A stretch of 34,112 bases of DNA from a bacterium (GTDB lineage: Bacteria > Babelota > Babeliae > Babelales > Babelaceae). The notes under the pieces are model-generated. The model was not told the DNA's origin. It saw only the letters and a program-made list of their open reading frames with translations, and did no database searches. The position numbers and the translations under genes are program-made. Below are positions 7,635 through 16,720 of this stretch, in pieces; position 1 is the first letter of the stretch; the number at the start of each line of letters is the position of its first letter. The stretch lies in contig JAKAUO010000050.1 of NCBI GenBank assembly GCA_021827715.1, forward strand, positions 1 to 34,112, written 5' to 3'.

Positions 7635-9038
7635 TTACTTAACCGTCAGTTCCTTTCTGACATTATACTTGATAGGGCCTTTATCTGATGGCCAAATATC
7701 AAAGTTAAAGATATCCGTTGGAATTGCAAGAGATGTGCATGCATTTGGAATGTCAACAATCGCTTTAATATTTCCCTCAACAGGAGCGGCGCTCAATAAA
7801 ATGCACACCTGTTCACCGGTATACCCAAATTGTTTAAGGTAATCAATTGCATTCAGACAAGCGCGCCTGAACGACATACTCGCGTCCATGTAATACTGCT
7901 TATCGTTTTCATCAACAGAGAATCCTTCAAAAACGATATAATTGGAGTACTTTGGTTGCGGTTCTGCCGATTTGTATATAGGTTGTTTCAGGTTATATTT
8001 CTTTGCGCCCTGCTTGATAACATCTATTTTTAACTCTATCCAGCCAGCCATTTCAATTGCTCCGCAAAATGATATTTCTCCATCGCCCTCTGAAAAATGT
8101 AAATCGCCAACAGATAAGAGCGCGTCTTTAACATGCACGGGAAAGTAGATACGAGAACCCCGTGTAAATGAATTTATATCAGTGTTTCCACCATTTTCTC
8201 GAGGTGGCACTGTGCGGCAGCCTTCCCGCATAACACGTTCAGCATCACGGCCCTTAAGCTTGCCTACCACAGCGCTACGGGGATCTGGTGGGCAGGCAAG
8301 AGGAGGAACTCGATTAGGGTTCGTTTTGATAAGATCCTTTTCGCGCTTATTCCAACGTTTAAGCAGATCTCGTGATGGAGCCACGCCTATTACGCCCGGG
8401 TGAGCAATGCCTGAAAACCTCACCTCTGGTATATGTCTTGATGTGGCATAGACGCCATCAAAATCCCAGATAGCTTTTGCCGCATAGGGAAAATGATCAG
8501 TCAAAAAACTTCCACCATTTTCTTTTGCAAAGATACAGGTATAACCCCATTCATTGCCCTGTAGTGGCCCAATATCAATGATATCGACAACTAAAAGATC
8601 ACCGGGTTCAGTGCCGCGTACGGCAACAGGACCGCTTAAATAATGCACCTGATTAAGGTCAACGTTCTTGATATCAGTAGCATCGTCATTATTTTTTATT
8701 TGTCCGCCGGTCCAATCCAAGCACTCTATACGGACAGTTTCGCCAGGATCTATCATTGCTGTTGCTGGAATATCAGGGTGCCAACGATTATGTAAAGGGA
8801 ATGGTTGTTCATCTGCTTTTTTAGTAAGGTCAACAGAGATAATTTTTTTTGCCTTAACAGCAGTTCCTTTTTTATGACAATGCTGAGTCAATTTGTCTTC
8901 GGTTTTTATTTCATTATATATATTTTTTTGTTCTTTTTTTGAACTTTTTGCTTTACTTGCCCTACCACATAATGTCCCCTGTAAAGATGCGCTTAACAGC
9001 AATGTTGCTGCAAGCATCACATATATATTTTTCATCAC
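7635..9038 (-). CDS. Exported acetamidase/formamidase family protein
   Basis: A 467-residue member of the FmdA/AmdA family, metal-dependent amidohydrolases that split formamide or acetamide into ammonia and the acid. Family landmarks are HNRWHPDIPA, DPGETVRIECLDWTGGQI, LSGPVAVRGTEPGDLLVVDI, GVIGVAP and GNTDIN, and the overall length is normal. The protein starts with a signal peptide (MMKNIYVMLAATLLLSASLQG) and a lysine-rich linker of about 45 residues before the domain, so the amidase probably works outside the cytoplasm; family members are usually cytosolic. The ATG is preceded by AAGGAGAAGAAG. It has no obvious operon partners. A 24-nt palindrome lies about 70 nt upstream and may be its operator. 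The natural amide substrate is not known. Confidence 0.85.
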   Translation of the reverse strand: MMKNIYVMLAATLLLSASLQGTLCGRASKAKSSKKEQKNIYNEIKTEDKLTQHCHKKGTAVKAKKIISVDLTKKADEQPFPLHNRWHPDIPATAMIDPGETVRIECLDWTGGQIKNNDDATDIKNVDLNQVHYLSGPVAVRGTEPGDLLVVDIIDIGPLQGNEWGYTCIFAKENGGSFLTDHFPYAAKAIWDFDGVYATSRHIPEVRFSGIAHPGVIGVAPSRDLLKRWNKREKDLIKTNPNRVPPLACPPDPRSAVVGKLKGRDAERVMREGCRTVPPRENGGNTDINSFTRGSRIYFPVHVKDALLSVGDLHFSEGDGEISFCGAIEMAGWIELKIDVIKQGAKKYNLKQPIYKSAEPQPKYSNYIVFEGFSVDENDKQYYMDASMSFRRACLNAIDYLKQFGYTGEQVCILLSAAPVEGNIKAIVDIPNACTSLAIPTDIFNFDIWPSDKGPIKYNVRKELTVK

Positions 9039-9107
9039 TTCTTCTCCTTAATGTTAAAAAAATAACTGTCATAAGCATACACAATTGTTTATAGGGGAAT
9101 GCAATGT

Positions 9108-9131
9108 ATAATTTTGTAATTACAAAATTAT
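9108..9131. promoter_or_regulatory. 24-nt perfect palindrome, possible operator
   Basis: ATAATTTTGTAA at 9108-9119 is followed immediately by its exact complement, TTACAAAATTAT (9120-9131). It lies between acpS and the exported amidase, in an otherwise featureless 214-nt gap. With no loop it is a better candidate for a dimeric repressor site than for a terminator. Confidence 0.4.
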
Positions 9132-9252
9132 GCATATTTAAGTCGATATGAGCTAGAGATGTTTTAGAGTACTTGGATAAATGTCTCGATCTCATGCTGA
9201 CCAATGAAGATGATGTCTATGAGGAAAATTCTAAATCATAAATTTGTTCAAT

Positions 9253-9645
9253 TTAGCGTTTAAGAATGTTTTTTTGAAAAATAACAATTGCACATGCAAT
9301 GTTTTTTGTATGAGTAAGGCTTACTAATACGTGAGTTTGCCGCAGTTCTGAAATCGGCAGAGTAATAGTTATTATCGGTACATTATTTATTTTTCCAATT
9401 TCACAAAAGGGCGCTATAGAAATAAAATTTAATTTTATATGGGGATATGCGCTTGATAACGCTTTGAATGCGGCCTCTTTTGCTGCAAATCTTACGGCAA
9501 ACCGCTCGGCACTTTTGGCAGGTTCTGCAAGGCAGTAGTTTATTTCTTCAGATGAAAATATGCGGCCCAGTTTTTGGGGGGTATACGCATACCATTTTTT
9601 AAATCGAGCTATCTCTATGGCGTCTATGCCGATACCTAAAATCAT
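9253..9645 (-). CDS. acpS: Holo-[acyl-carrier-protein] synthase
   Basis: A 130-residue AcpS, the usual length. It transfers 4'-phosphopantetheine from CoA to the serine of acyl carrier protein, activating fatty-acid synthesis. The metal-binding GIGIDAIEIARF (D8) and AAKEAAFKAL (E57) motifs are intact, and the C-terminal VSLTHTKNIACAIVIF strand pair is recognisable. It follows comM by 87 nt on the same strand, so the two may share a transcript. The ATG at 9645 begins the conserved first strand, leaving little doubt about the start. Confidence 0.93.
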   Translation of the reverse strand: MILGIGIDAIEIARFKKWYAYTPQKLGRIFSSEEINYCLAEPAKSAERFAVRFAAKEAAFKALSSAYPHIKLNFISIAPFCEIGKINNVPIITITLPISELRQTHVLVSLTHTKNIACAIVIFQKNILKR

Positions 9646-9732
9646 AGTATGAGTTTCATATTATTTTTCATATCTTTTTTGAGTATCTGCTTCTTTTGTG
9701 CGCATGAGGTCCATTCCTGCTTGCGCATTTCT

Positions 9733-11265
9733 TTATAATACATTAAGTGACTTATCAATAGAACGGTACATAAGCGCTTCTTGTACATGTTTAGGTAATA
9801 TTTCATCAGAGTCTTCTAAGTCTGCAATAGTACGTGAGATTTTTAGAAGTTTATGGTACCCACGCATGCTTAAATGCAATGTTTCAAATGCTTTTTTAAT
9901 AAGTTCTTGTGATGCAGCCGTGACCTTGCAATGTTCTTCTATCATTTCAGGTGTCATATACCCATTGCAGAGCGCTTCGTTATTATTAAAACGTTTTAAT
10001 TGCCGTTGACGCGCACATTCTACTTTTTTAAATAGTTCAGCAGATGAAAGTGAAGGTGCTGCTTGTTGCGTGTCATCATACGTTACATGGGGTAAATATA
10101 CTTGTAAATCTATACGGTCCAAGAGTGGTCCTGATAGTTTCTGCATATAGGAATATATCTGTTGTTTTGTGCATGAGCATTCCTTGCGCGTATCACCATA
10201 ATATCCACAAGGGCATGGGTTAAGTGCCGCAACAAGTAAAAAAGATGAGGGAAATGTGAGTGTTTGCTGTGCGCGTGAAATAGTTACCTTGCGTTCTTCA
10301 AGCGGTTGGCGCAAAGCTTCTAATGTTGGGCGGCGAAATTCAGTAAACTCATCAAGAAAAAGAATACCATTATGCGCTAGACTTATCTCGCCCGGTTGTG
10401 GCGTTGAACCGCCGCCAACCAAGCCAGGTGAAGATATCGTATGATGTGGTGACCGGCACGGGCGCTGAGTAATTAATTGTTCTGCAGGAAGTTTGCCACA
10501 AATAGAATAAATCTTACTCGTTTCAAGCATTTCATTAAATGAAAGTGGCGGCATAATAGTAATCAGCCGCTGCGCAAGCATAGTTTTACCTGATCCGGGT
10601 GATCCAACAAACAAAAGATTATGTCTTCCGGCAGCAGCAATTTGTAATACGCGCTTTGCTTGAGTTTGTCCTTTTACCTGTGCCAAATCTAAAAGATGCT
10701 GCGCGTGCGCATTGGTTATTTTTCTTATTTGAAATGGTATGGCCAATGTTTCCTTACGCATAATACTGACAATTTCAGTCAGATGCGCAACGGGAATAAT
10801 CTCTAAACCTTCAATAAGCGCAGCTTCTGGCGCATTTTCAACAGGCAATATAATGCGTTTTACCCCGAGTTTAAGTGCGTCAAAGGCGATAGCCAATACG
10901 CCTAGCACGGGTTTAATGCGGCCATCAAGCGCCAGCTCACCAATAAAAAAAGTCTCTTTAAGGTAATCTGCATCATAATCACATAGTTTTGCTGCATAAA
11001 TGATCCCTAAAGCTATAGCAACGTCAAAAAGACAGCCCTCTTTTTTAATATGTGCCGGCGCTAAATTAACGGTGATTTTTCTTTCTGGCAACGTGTAACC
11101 ACAATTTTTAAGCGCGGTTATAACCCGTTGTTTACTTTCCTTAACGGCAAGGTCAGGCAACCCCACAAGAAAAAATTGAAGCATGCCAAATGAAAGGTCC
11201 ACCTCAATTTCAATTTTATGTGCATGAATACCAATAACTGTTGCAGAATAGATTTTTGTGTGCAT
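9733..11265 (-). CDS. comM: YifB/ComM-family Mg-chelatase-like AAA+ ATPase
   Basis: A 510-residue ComM homologue, full length. In naturally competent bacteria ComM is a hexameric helicase that helps branch migration during integration of incoming DNA. The domains in order are an N-terminal Lon-protease-like domain (1-~170, with PERKITVNLAPAHIKKEG), the AAA+ module with Walker A GSPGSGKT (221-228) and Walker B ILFLDEFTEF, the cysteine motif CPCGYYGD, and the C-terminal Mg_chelatase_C region (MRGYHKLLKISRTIADLE). All key residues are present. Together with radA and the pseudopilin operon in this window it is consistent with DNA uptake or recombination, but none of these is diagnostic of competence. 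Confidence 0.95.
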   Translation of the reverse strand: MHTKIYSATVIGIHAHKIEIEVDLSFGMLQFFLVGLPDLAVKESKQRVITALKNCGYTLPERKITVNLAPAHIKKEGCLFDVAIALGIIYAAKLCDYDADYLKETFFIGELALDGRIKPVLGVLAIAFDALKLGVKRIILPVENAPEAALIEGLEIIPVAHLTEIVSIMRKETLAIPFQIRKITNAHAQHLLDLAQVKGQTQAKRVLQIAAAGRHNLLFVGSPGSGKTMLAQRLITIMPPLSFNEMLETSKIYSICGKLPAEQLITQRPCRSPHHTISSPGLVGGGSTPQPGEISLAHNGILFLDEFTEFRRPTLEALRQPLEERKVTISRAQQTLTFPSSFLLVAALNPCPCGYYGDTRKECSCTKQQIYSYMQKLSGPLLDRIDLQVYLPHVTYDDTQQAAPSLSSAELFKKVECARQRQLKRFNNNEALCNGYMTPEMIEEHCKVTAASQELIKKAFETLHLSMRGYHKLLKISRTIADLEDSDEILPKHVQEALMYRSIDKSLNVL

Positions 11266-11406
11266 TTTGTAACTTTTTATTTTTTATAAAATTGTATTTT
11301 ACTCAAAGATTAAATATAGCCTAAAATTTATGGAATTTAAATAGCCAAAAAAAGGGACTCGAGGTACTCTATGCTATAAGTTTTGTTGAATCTTAAAAAA
11401 ATAGCC

Positions 11407-11448
11407 GCTCGGTGGGCCTGCCCACCAGAGCCTTGGCGTAGGTGGGTC
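11407..11448 (+). repeat. GC-rich hairpin element covering the Shine-Dalgarno region
   Basis: GCTC-GGTGGGC (11407-11417) pairs with GCCCACC-A-GAGC (11420-11431). A second GGTGGG at 11441-11446, just before the ATG at 11450, can pair with the same CCCACC (11421-11426) instead. The GC content is far above the flanking AT-rich DNA. From memory it resembles short dispersed palindromes found in several bacterial genomes, but no second copy was seen in this window. Confidence 0.55.
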
Positions 11449-11449
11449 T

Positions 11450-14170
11450 ATGCGTATCAGACATTTTCTTTTATATCTGTGTCTCTTGAATAGTAATCTC
11501 CAGGCGGGCACTCTTTTTAATCTTCCAAACCCCATAAGTGCGACAGCTTTCGGAAAATTGAGTGGCCTCTTTTTTGTAGGCTCGGCAATACCTAGTACAG
11601 ATTCTGCTGCGGTATATGCATTAGCTATTGCAGGGCGTAATGACACCAGTTTTACAGGAATTGCACCTCAAGAAATTTTTATCAATGGTGTATCGCAGGT
11701 AAATCCTTTGTATGGAGCGCAGATAGATCTTCTTGTTACCACCGGCCGTTTTGCGCAAATAGCAGCAAGCCAAACTGATTCATTGCCTGCGTTAACGCTT
11801 GCCAATGACCCGAATCATGTCTATGTAGTAACTTCTTATACGGCAGGAAGCAATCCTACATTGCTTATATCGCCTACGTTACTTGATACTTCAGGTAATG
11901 CTGCAAGCAGCATTGATTCATTGGCAGGATCCGTGCAAGGAGTTGTCTATGCTGCAGTCGGCCCGCAGGGTGGCGTATTTGGCCAACCAGGAAGCGGTAT
12001 TGCTGATGCGCAATTGGTTACACAAACTACAGGATTGAGTCTGACCTTCGGACTTCCTGCATCAATTGATGTCGCCAGCCCCCTTGTTGCTTTGGGTGGT
12101 CCATTGCAATCGCTCACTGACCCTACGTTGTATGTTTCTAATTATAAAACCATACGTAATGGTGACGAAATAAATGTCGGAACGCTTTTTGCAGGATTTA
12201 ATCTTGTTGGTGGTTCTGGTGCTTCTGATGGTGGCATCGCTGTTGTTTCTACCCTGGGTAATGTGGGTGCTCCCTTAACGCTTTTGCAAATTACTCCTGC
12301 CACCGCAGTCACTACTGATTCGATTATTGCAGCAACTGGCACGAACACACAGATACATGTTTTTTTTCTTGGTACTTTGTTTCCTTCGGTGGGCACACAA
12401 TATTTAGTAGTTGTTGGTGGCGTAGGTGATGCCAATGCTGATCCGCTGAATGTCTATGCGATGCCATTAACCGTAAGCGGACTTTTAGCAAACGTAAATG
12501 CAGCGCCCACGGTGGTGCCTGCAACAGGGCTTTTTATGCAGCGCGAGTTTACTATACCTGCAGTTGCGCCAGGTGATTTGTACAGTTCCTCCAATGTGCA
12601 GGCCCAGGTAGGTGGCGGCGCTGCACCGGGAACTATTACCTCATTGTATACTTCTGGAGACTCAGTTATAATCACGGTACAAGAATCGGCAACGCAGTCT
12701 CCCGGCATCTTTTATTCTCAAGCAATTTTTGATATAACGCCAACAATTATTGGATGGACACCCTGGCAACGTGCGGTTCAAACAGAGGGGCAAGCGCAAA
12801 CTTCATTATATGATCCGGTAAATGTGCAATTCTGGTATACGACCGCATTGACCAGTACAGTGCAATCTGTAGTGCGAACTGCATGGAATGAAAATGAGAC
12901 CCCATTGGTACAATTGCTTAATAATGCCTTACCTCTTGATCAGGGCGGTATACAGGGAATTACCGATCTGGTTGCAACATCCTCATTGTTTTCTCAAGTG
13001 AGTGGCAACCGCATCAGCGCGACAATTTTTACTGGCTTTAAAACTATTGTTCTTGCTGAAACGGCAGTAGCCAATAGTGGTATTCTTACCCCGATAACTT
13101 CATATCCCCAGGCTCAGATGTTTACAGATGGAACGCTTCAAGGCTTTACGCCACCTGCGCAATATATCAGTATGACTGGCGGCGCTTTGGCCGATTTATC
13201 AGCAATTATTGCAGCTACCGTAGTAAATGACGGAACACAATCGTGGATCGTCGTAGGCGGTAATGGTGGGTTGGCGGTTCTTGCTCTGCCAGATGGCAGC
13301 GGCATTCTCAATGGGAGCATCACTCAAAATTTCAACGGGATTTCACCTGACCTGGCATGGCAGCCGTTAGGAAACTATAGCAACGTACGCAAGCTTGTTT
13401 GCCAAAATGGATTTTTATATATTTTAACTGATACCCTTTTTGAACGGGTAGAACTTACTTTTGATCTGATAAGCGGTGTAACGCCCTTTAATGCTACTAA
13501 TTTGGCAACGGCCGGCACATTATCGAATAAACTCTATCTCTTTTTTTCTGATGTTATAGTATCTGAGCCTTTAGTGGTTTTAGCAACCAGTTCCGGGTTA
13601 ATACGAGGTGGTAACGGTGTCTCTGTGCAAGATGCGGCATCTGCGCAAGAAATGAATTGGACCGAAGTGGTAATGCCAGAAACTACCGGGTGCGCAACAC
13701 GCTTATTAGCTATTACCCAAACGGGGCAAGAGACAGATTTGTATCAAGAACCACCGGGAGTTTCTGGAAATCTCTATGTGCTTTCAGGAAATGTAAGTTT
13801 GGATCAAGCGCGTATATACCGGTATGTGGTTACCTATTCAAGTTCTGGTATCAGTGACACTACCTTCCAATTGTTTAATGATTATTTTGTGATAGGGGAA
13901 CCGACATTTTTTATCAATATGGGCTATTATCGTAACTTTTTTTACACCGATGGGCTGTTATGGTCAACATCAAGAAGCCGTTATATACTAGAAAAATTGT
14001 TTGTACAATCATTACCCGTACCCTTTATAAGTGGTTCGCGTGCACGGGTTGCCAAAAATGGGGGATTTTTTACTGATGCTGCGGCACATTCAGTAGGGTT
14101 AGTAAAACGTCTTTCGGGCCTTGGTTCGTGGGTGATCCCCGGTGATTTTGGATTGGTAGTGCATCAATAA
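11450..14170 (+). CDS. Large secreted beta-rich protein (possible beta-propeller surface protein)
   Basis: A 906-residue protein with a signal peptide (MRIRHFLLYLCLLNSNLQA). It is low in charge and rich in Gly, Ser, Thr, Val and Ala. Short strand-turn-strand units alternate throughout (for example LLVTTGRFAQIAAS, VYVVTSYTAG, QSWIVVGGNGGLAVL, GFLYILTDTLFERV), which suggests a beta-propeller or similar extracellular beta fold; no specific family is recognised. Base composition is visibly richer in GC than the neighbours. The only start compatible with the signal peptide is 11450, and its ribosome site (AGGTGGG) lies within the hairpin element before it. The outer-membrane-type gene 23 nt downstream suggests the pair forms a surface or secretion unit. 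Confidence 0.75.
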   Translation: MRIRHFLLYLCLLNSNLQAGTLFNLPNPISATAFGKLSGLFFVGSAIPSTDSAAVYALAIAGRNDTSFTGIAPQEIFINGVSQVNPLYGAQIDLLVTTGRFAQIAASQTDSLPALTLANDPNHVYVVTSYTAGSNPTLLISPTLLDTSGNAASSIDSLAGSVQGVVYAAVGPQGGVFGQPGSGIADAQLVTQTTGLSLTFGLPASIDVASPLVALGGPLQSLTDPTLYVSNYKTIRNGDEINVGTLFAGFNLVGGSGASDGGIAVVSTLGNVGAPLTLLQITPATAVTTDSIIAATGTNTQIHVFFLGTLFPSVGTQYLVVVGGVGDANADPLNVYAMPLTVSGLLANVNAAPTVVPATGLFMQREFTIPAVAPGDLYSSSNVQAQVGGGAAPGTITSLYTSGDSVIITVQESATQSPGIFYSQAIFDITPTIIGWTPWQRAVQTEGQAQTSLYDPVNVQFWYTTALTSTVQSVVRTAWNENETPLVQLLNNALPLDQGGIQGITDLVATSSLFSQVSGNRISATIFTGFKTIVLAETAVANSGILTPITSYPQAQMFTDGTLQGFTPPAQYISMTGGALADLSAIIAATVVNDGTQSWIVVGGNGGLAVLALPDGSGILNGSITQNFNGISPDLAWQPLGNYSNVRKLVCQNGFLYILTDTLFERVELTFDLISGVTPFNATNLATAGTLSNKLYLFFSDVIVSEPLVVLATSSGLIRGGNGVSVQDAASAQEMNWTEVVMPETTGCATRLLAITQTGQETDLYQEPPGVSGNLYVLSGNVSLDQARIYRYVVTYSSSGISDTTFQLFNDYFVIGEPTFFINMGYYRNFFYTDGLLWSTSRSRYILEKLFVQSLPVPFISGSRARVAKNGGFFTDAAAHSVGLVKRLSGLGSWVIPGDFGLVVHQ

Positions 14171-14193
14171 GTAAGACACAATAGGTAGTGAAT

Positions 14194-15429
14194 ATGAATT
14201 TTCGTTATTACATACTCTTAATAATATGCGTTACTGTGGGTGACTTGCGTTCTATTTTTAAAACAAACGTATTGCAGCCTTATAATATTGCACTTCAACC
14301 AGACCCTTTACGGGAAACGCATTTTAGTTTTCAGCTTGGGTACGAAGGCATTCTTTCAGCCGCAGCGTTCACTCCCCGTATTGATGGCTCAAGAAACGTT
14401 TTGCAATTGTACCAATGCAACCAAGATGCCATTGCAGCGTTCAAAGGTTTTGCTCCCGAAACTATGCCCGGTCAATATGCGCAAGTTTTTAACATAGATG
14501 ATGACAATGGAACGCATGGCATTTTTACTCCGCGTGGACATCTTATTGTTCCTTTGAATGGTATGTTAGGTATGCAAGTGCGTCTGGCGCATAATGTCAT
14601 GCTCCATGGCTATGTGCCGTTTTTGTATGCAGAATTAAAAGATATCTATTGGTGCGAAAAGAATGAACATGTTGAATTTGAAGATAATAATTTACCGAAT
14701 ATTCTTTCTGTTATTTCAAAGTTAGGTAACATTGATCTGTGCAGTGGGTGGAAGCGACTTGGTTTTGGCGACACGGTGATATTTGTAAAATGGCAGAATG
14801 ATTATTGGCAAATGAAACCTATTTTACGCAATGTACGGTTAAGCCTTCGGGGTGGCCTCAATTTCCCTACGGGTAAAAAAGAAGATATTAATGAACTTTT
14901 GGCATTGCCTTTCGGGTACGATCAAGGATACGGTGTCTATTTTGCAGGGTTTCTTGCATTACATTTTATTCGTGACTGGCGCTTTATGATTGATTTGGAA
15001 TTTATACAACTTTTTGGGAACACTAAAACCAGAAGAATAAAGACAGACAATGAACAGACTGATCTATTACTTATTGCGCGCGAGCGTGTCTTTGTTGACC
15101 CCGGTTTTACACAGCAGTACACTTTTATGTTACAAAAACGAGGCTTTTTCCGTGGTCTGAGTGCAGCACTTTATTATCAATATTTTAAACATAATGATGA
15201 CACCTATTATCCTCTGAATAATTTTGGTAATTTTTCCATTATTAATGATGCAGAAAGCGTTCAGGAATACACCACGCATCAATTTCTTTTCCAGCTTAAT
15301 TATGAATTTAATCAGCATGAAGAATGTGGCTCGCGCCCAAACCTGATGCTCTTTGGTAAGTATGGTTTTAATGGCAAACGAGCTATTTTAACAAGCTCAA
15401 TCGGTATGCAATTTACTTATGCTTTTTAG
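14194..15429 (+). CDS. Predicted outer-membrane beta-barrel protein
   Basis: A 411-residue protein with a signal peptide (MNFRYYILLIICVTVGDLRS). The ATG at 14194 is preferred over the in-frame GTG at 14188 because AGGT ends 7 nt before it. The mature protein has alternating hydrophobic strands with aromatic girdles (FSFQLGYEGIL, VRLSLRGGLNFPTG, YTFMLQKRGFFRG, FLFQLNYEFN) and ends in IGMQFTYAF. A terminal phenylalanine in an alternating strand is the usual Bam-targeting signal. It follows the 906-residue secreted gene by 23 nt, so the two are probably co-transcribed and may act together at the cell surface. The exact transport or adhesion role is unknown. Confidence 0.75.
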   Translation: MNFRYYILLIICVTVGDLRSIFKTNVLQPYNIALQPDPLRETHFSFQLGYEGILSAAAFTPRIDGSRNVLQLYQCNQDAIAAFKGFAPETMPGQYAQVFNIDDDNGTHGIFTPRGHLIVPLNGMLGMQVRLAHNVMLHGYVPFLYAELKDIYWCEKNEHVEFEDNNLPNILSVISKLGNIDLCSGWKRLGFGDTVIFVKWQNDYWQMKPILRNVRLSLRGGLNFPTGKKEDINELLALPFGYDQGYGVYFAGFLALHFIRDWRFMIDLEFIQLFGNTKTRRIKTDNEQTDLLLIARERVFVDPGFTQQYTFMLQKRGFFRGLSAALYYQYFKHNDDTYYPLNNFGNFSIINDAESVQEYTTHQFLFQLNYEFNQHEECGSRPNLMLFGKYGFNGKRAILTSSIGMQFTYAF

Positions 15430-15456
15430 TTTTTTTTCTTGAAATTAAGATTCAAT

Positions 15457-15486
15457 TTGTGCTAAATTGGTAGTTGAGTATACAAT
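15457..15486 (+). promoter_or_regulatory. Weak candidate promoter for the AAA ATPase gene
   Basis: TTGTGC (15457-15462) and TACAAT (15481-15486) are 18 nt apart and end 25 nt before the ATG at 15512. The -10 is a good match; the -35 is poor. Confidence 0.35.
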
Positions 15487-15511
15487 CCGCACAAGTTTTA
15501 AGGAAAAAATA

Positions 15512-16699
15512 ATGATTTTCAAACGTGATCTTACCCCAGTCTTGAAAAGGTTTGCTAAGTTTCCTGTGGTGGTTTTACTAGGACCGCGCCAGTCAGGGAA
15601 AACTACTCTTGTTAAAAATACTTTCAAAGAGCATACCTATGTTACTTTAGAAGATCCTGAAATATTAAGCTATATTATTAATGATCCTAAGGGTTTTTTA
15701 CGTGAACATGAAAATAAACATGGTATAATATTTGATGAATTTCAACACGCGCCACAACTGCTTTCTTATATACAAATAGAGTCTGATGAAAAAGATCGTC
15801 CAGGGTATTTTGTATTAACGGGCTCCCAAAATTTTTTGATGAATCAAGCGATTACTCAATCTCTTGCAGGAAGAGCTGGTATTTTGCATTTAATGCCACT
15901 TTCGATTCATGAACTTGAACATAATAAGCGCTTGCCAGATTTTTTTGATACGTTAATTATTCAGGGTGGCTATCCGCGTATTCATGCCAAAAATTTTTTA
16001 CCGGAAGAATTGTTTCCCTCATATATCCGCACGTATGCTGAGCGAGATGTGCGTCAGCTTATTAATGTTGAAAATCTCACTATCTTTCAAAAATTTATGA
16101 TGCTTTGTGCAGGCAGAGTGGGACAAGAATTAAATATCAATGATATTGCTACAAATTGTGGCATCAATAGAAAAACTGCAGATAGTTGGATTTCTATTCT
16201 TGAAGCAAGTTATATAATTTTTTTATTAAAACCCTATTTTAATAATTTTAATAAACGTATTACAAAAACTCCAAAATTATATTTTTATGATACGGGGTTG
16301 ACGTGTTCTTTGCTGGGCATTCGTTCTGTTGATGTATTAACTAAAAGCCATTTTAGAGGGGCATTATTTGAGAATTTGATTATTGCTGATTTTTATAAGC
16401 AATTTTATAATCTCGGCTTGAATCCATCATTATATTATTGGCGCGACCAAAATGGACGCATTGAAATTGATTGTTTAATTGATAAGGGAACAATGTTATT
16501 TCCCGTTGAAATCAAATCAGGCGAAACTATTGTGAGTGATTTTTTTAAAAACATACAATCGTGGTCAGAAATCGCTCATGTTACCCCAGATTATGCTCAC
16601 ATTGTATATGGAGGGCAATCCCGTCAGGCCCGTTCAGCTGGCACGGTGATAGGCTGGAAAGCTGCCGGTGGTTTTATTACTAAGCTTGAAAAAATGTAA
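15512..16699 (+). CDS. AAA_14/DUF4143-type ATPase
   Basis: A 395-residue member of a widespread family in bacteria and archaea that pairs an AAA_14 ATPase with a C-terminal DUF4143 (nuclease-like fold). Walker A is LLGPRQSGKTTLV (~25-34), Walker B is GIIFDEFQHAP, and sensor-1 is FVLTGSQNF. The arginine-rich RTYAERDVRQLINVENL segment and the late IEIDCLIDKGTMLFPVEIKSG are typical; the latter resembles a PD-(D/E)xK core (D...E-x-K). The frame extends 15 codons further upstream, but AAGGA lies just before the ATG at 15512 and the conserved domain begins there. The cellular role of the family is poorly known; such genes are often mobile between genomes. Confidence 0.9.
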   Translation: MIFKRDLTPVLKRFAKFPVVVLLGPRQSGKTTLVKNTFKEHTYVTLEDPEILSYIINDPKGFLREHENKHGIIFDEFQHAPQLLSYIQIESDEKDRPGYFVLTGSQNFLMNQAITQSLAGRAGILHLMPLSIHELEHNKRLPDFFDTLIIQGGYPRIHAKNFLPEELFPSYIRTYAERDVRQLINVENLTIFQKFMMLCAGRVGQELNINDIATNCGINRKTADSWISILEASYIIFLLKPYFNNFNKRITKTPKLYFYDTGLTCSLLGIRSVDVLTKSHFRGALFENLIIADFYKQFYNLGLNPSLYYWRDQNGRIEIDCLIDKGTMLFPVEIKSGETIVSDFFKNIQSWSEIAHVTPDYAHIVYGGQSRQARSAGTVIGWKAAGGFITKLEKM

Positions 16700-16720
16700 A
16701 AAACTAAAAATTAAATATTT

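Noticed and set aside
8962-9204. 80-codon minus-strand frame overlapping the amidase start
   Set aside because: It covers the amidase signal-peptide region in another frame and has no ribosome site or protein-like features.
9646-9732. A short minus-strand frame (about 28 codons, MRKQEWTSC...) ending in ATGA at the acpS start
   Set aside because: It could be a coupling leader peptide, but there is no convincing ribosome site and it is too short to distinguish from chance.
12142-13323. Several 60-97-codon minus-strand frames
   Set aside because: They are shadows of the GC-richer 906-residue secreted gene, low in complexity and without start signals.
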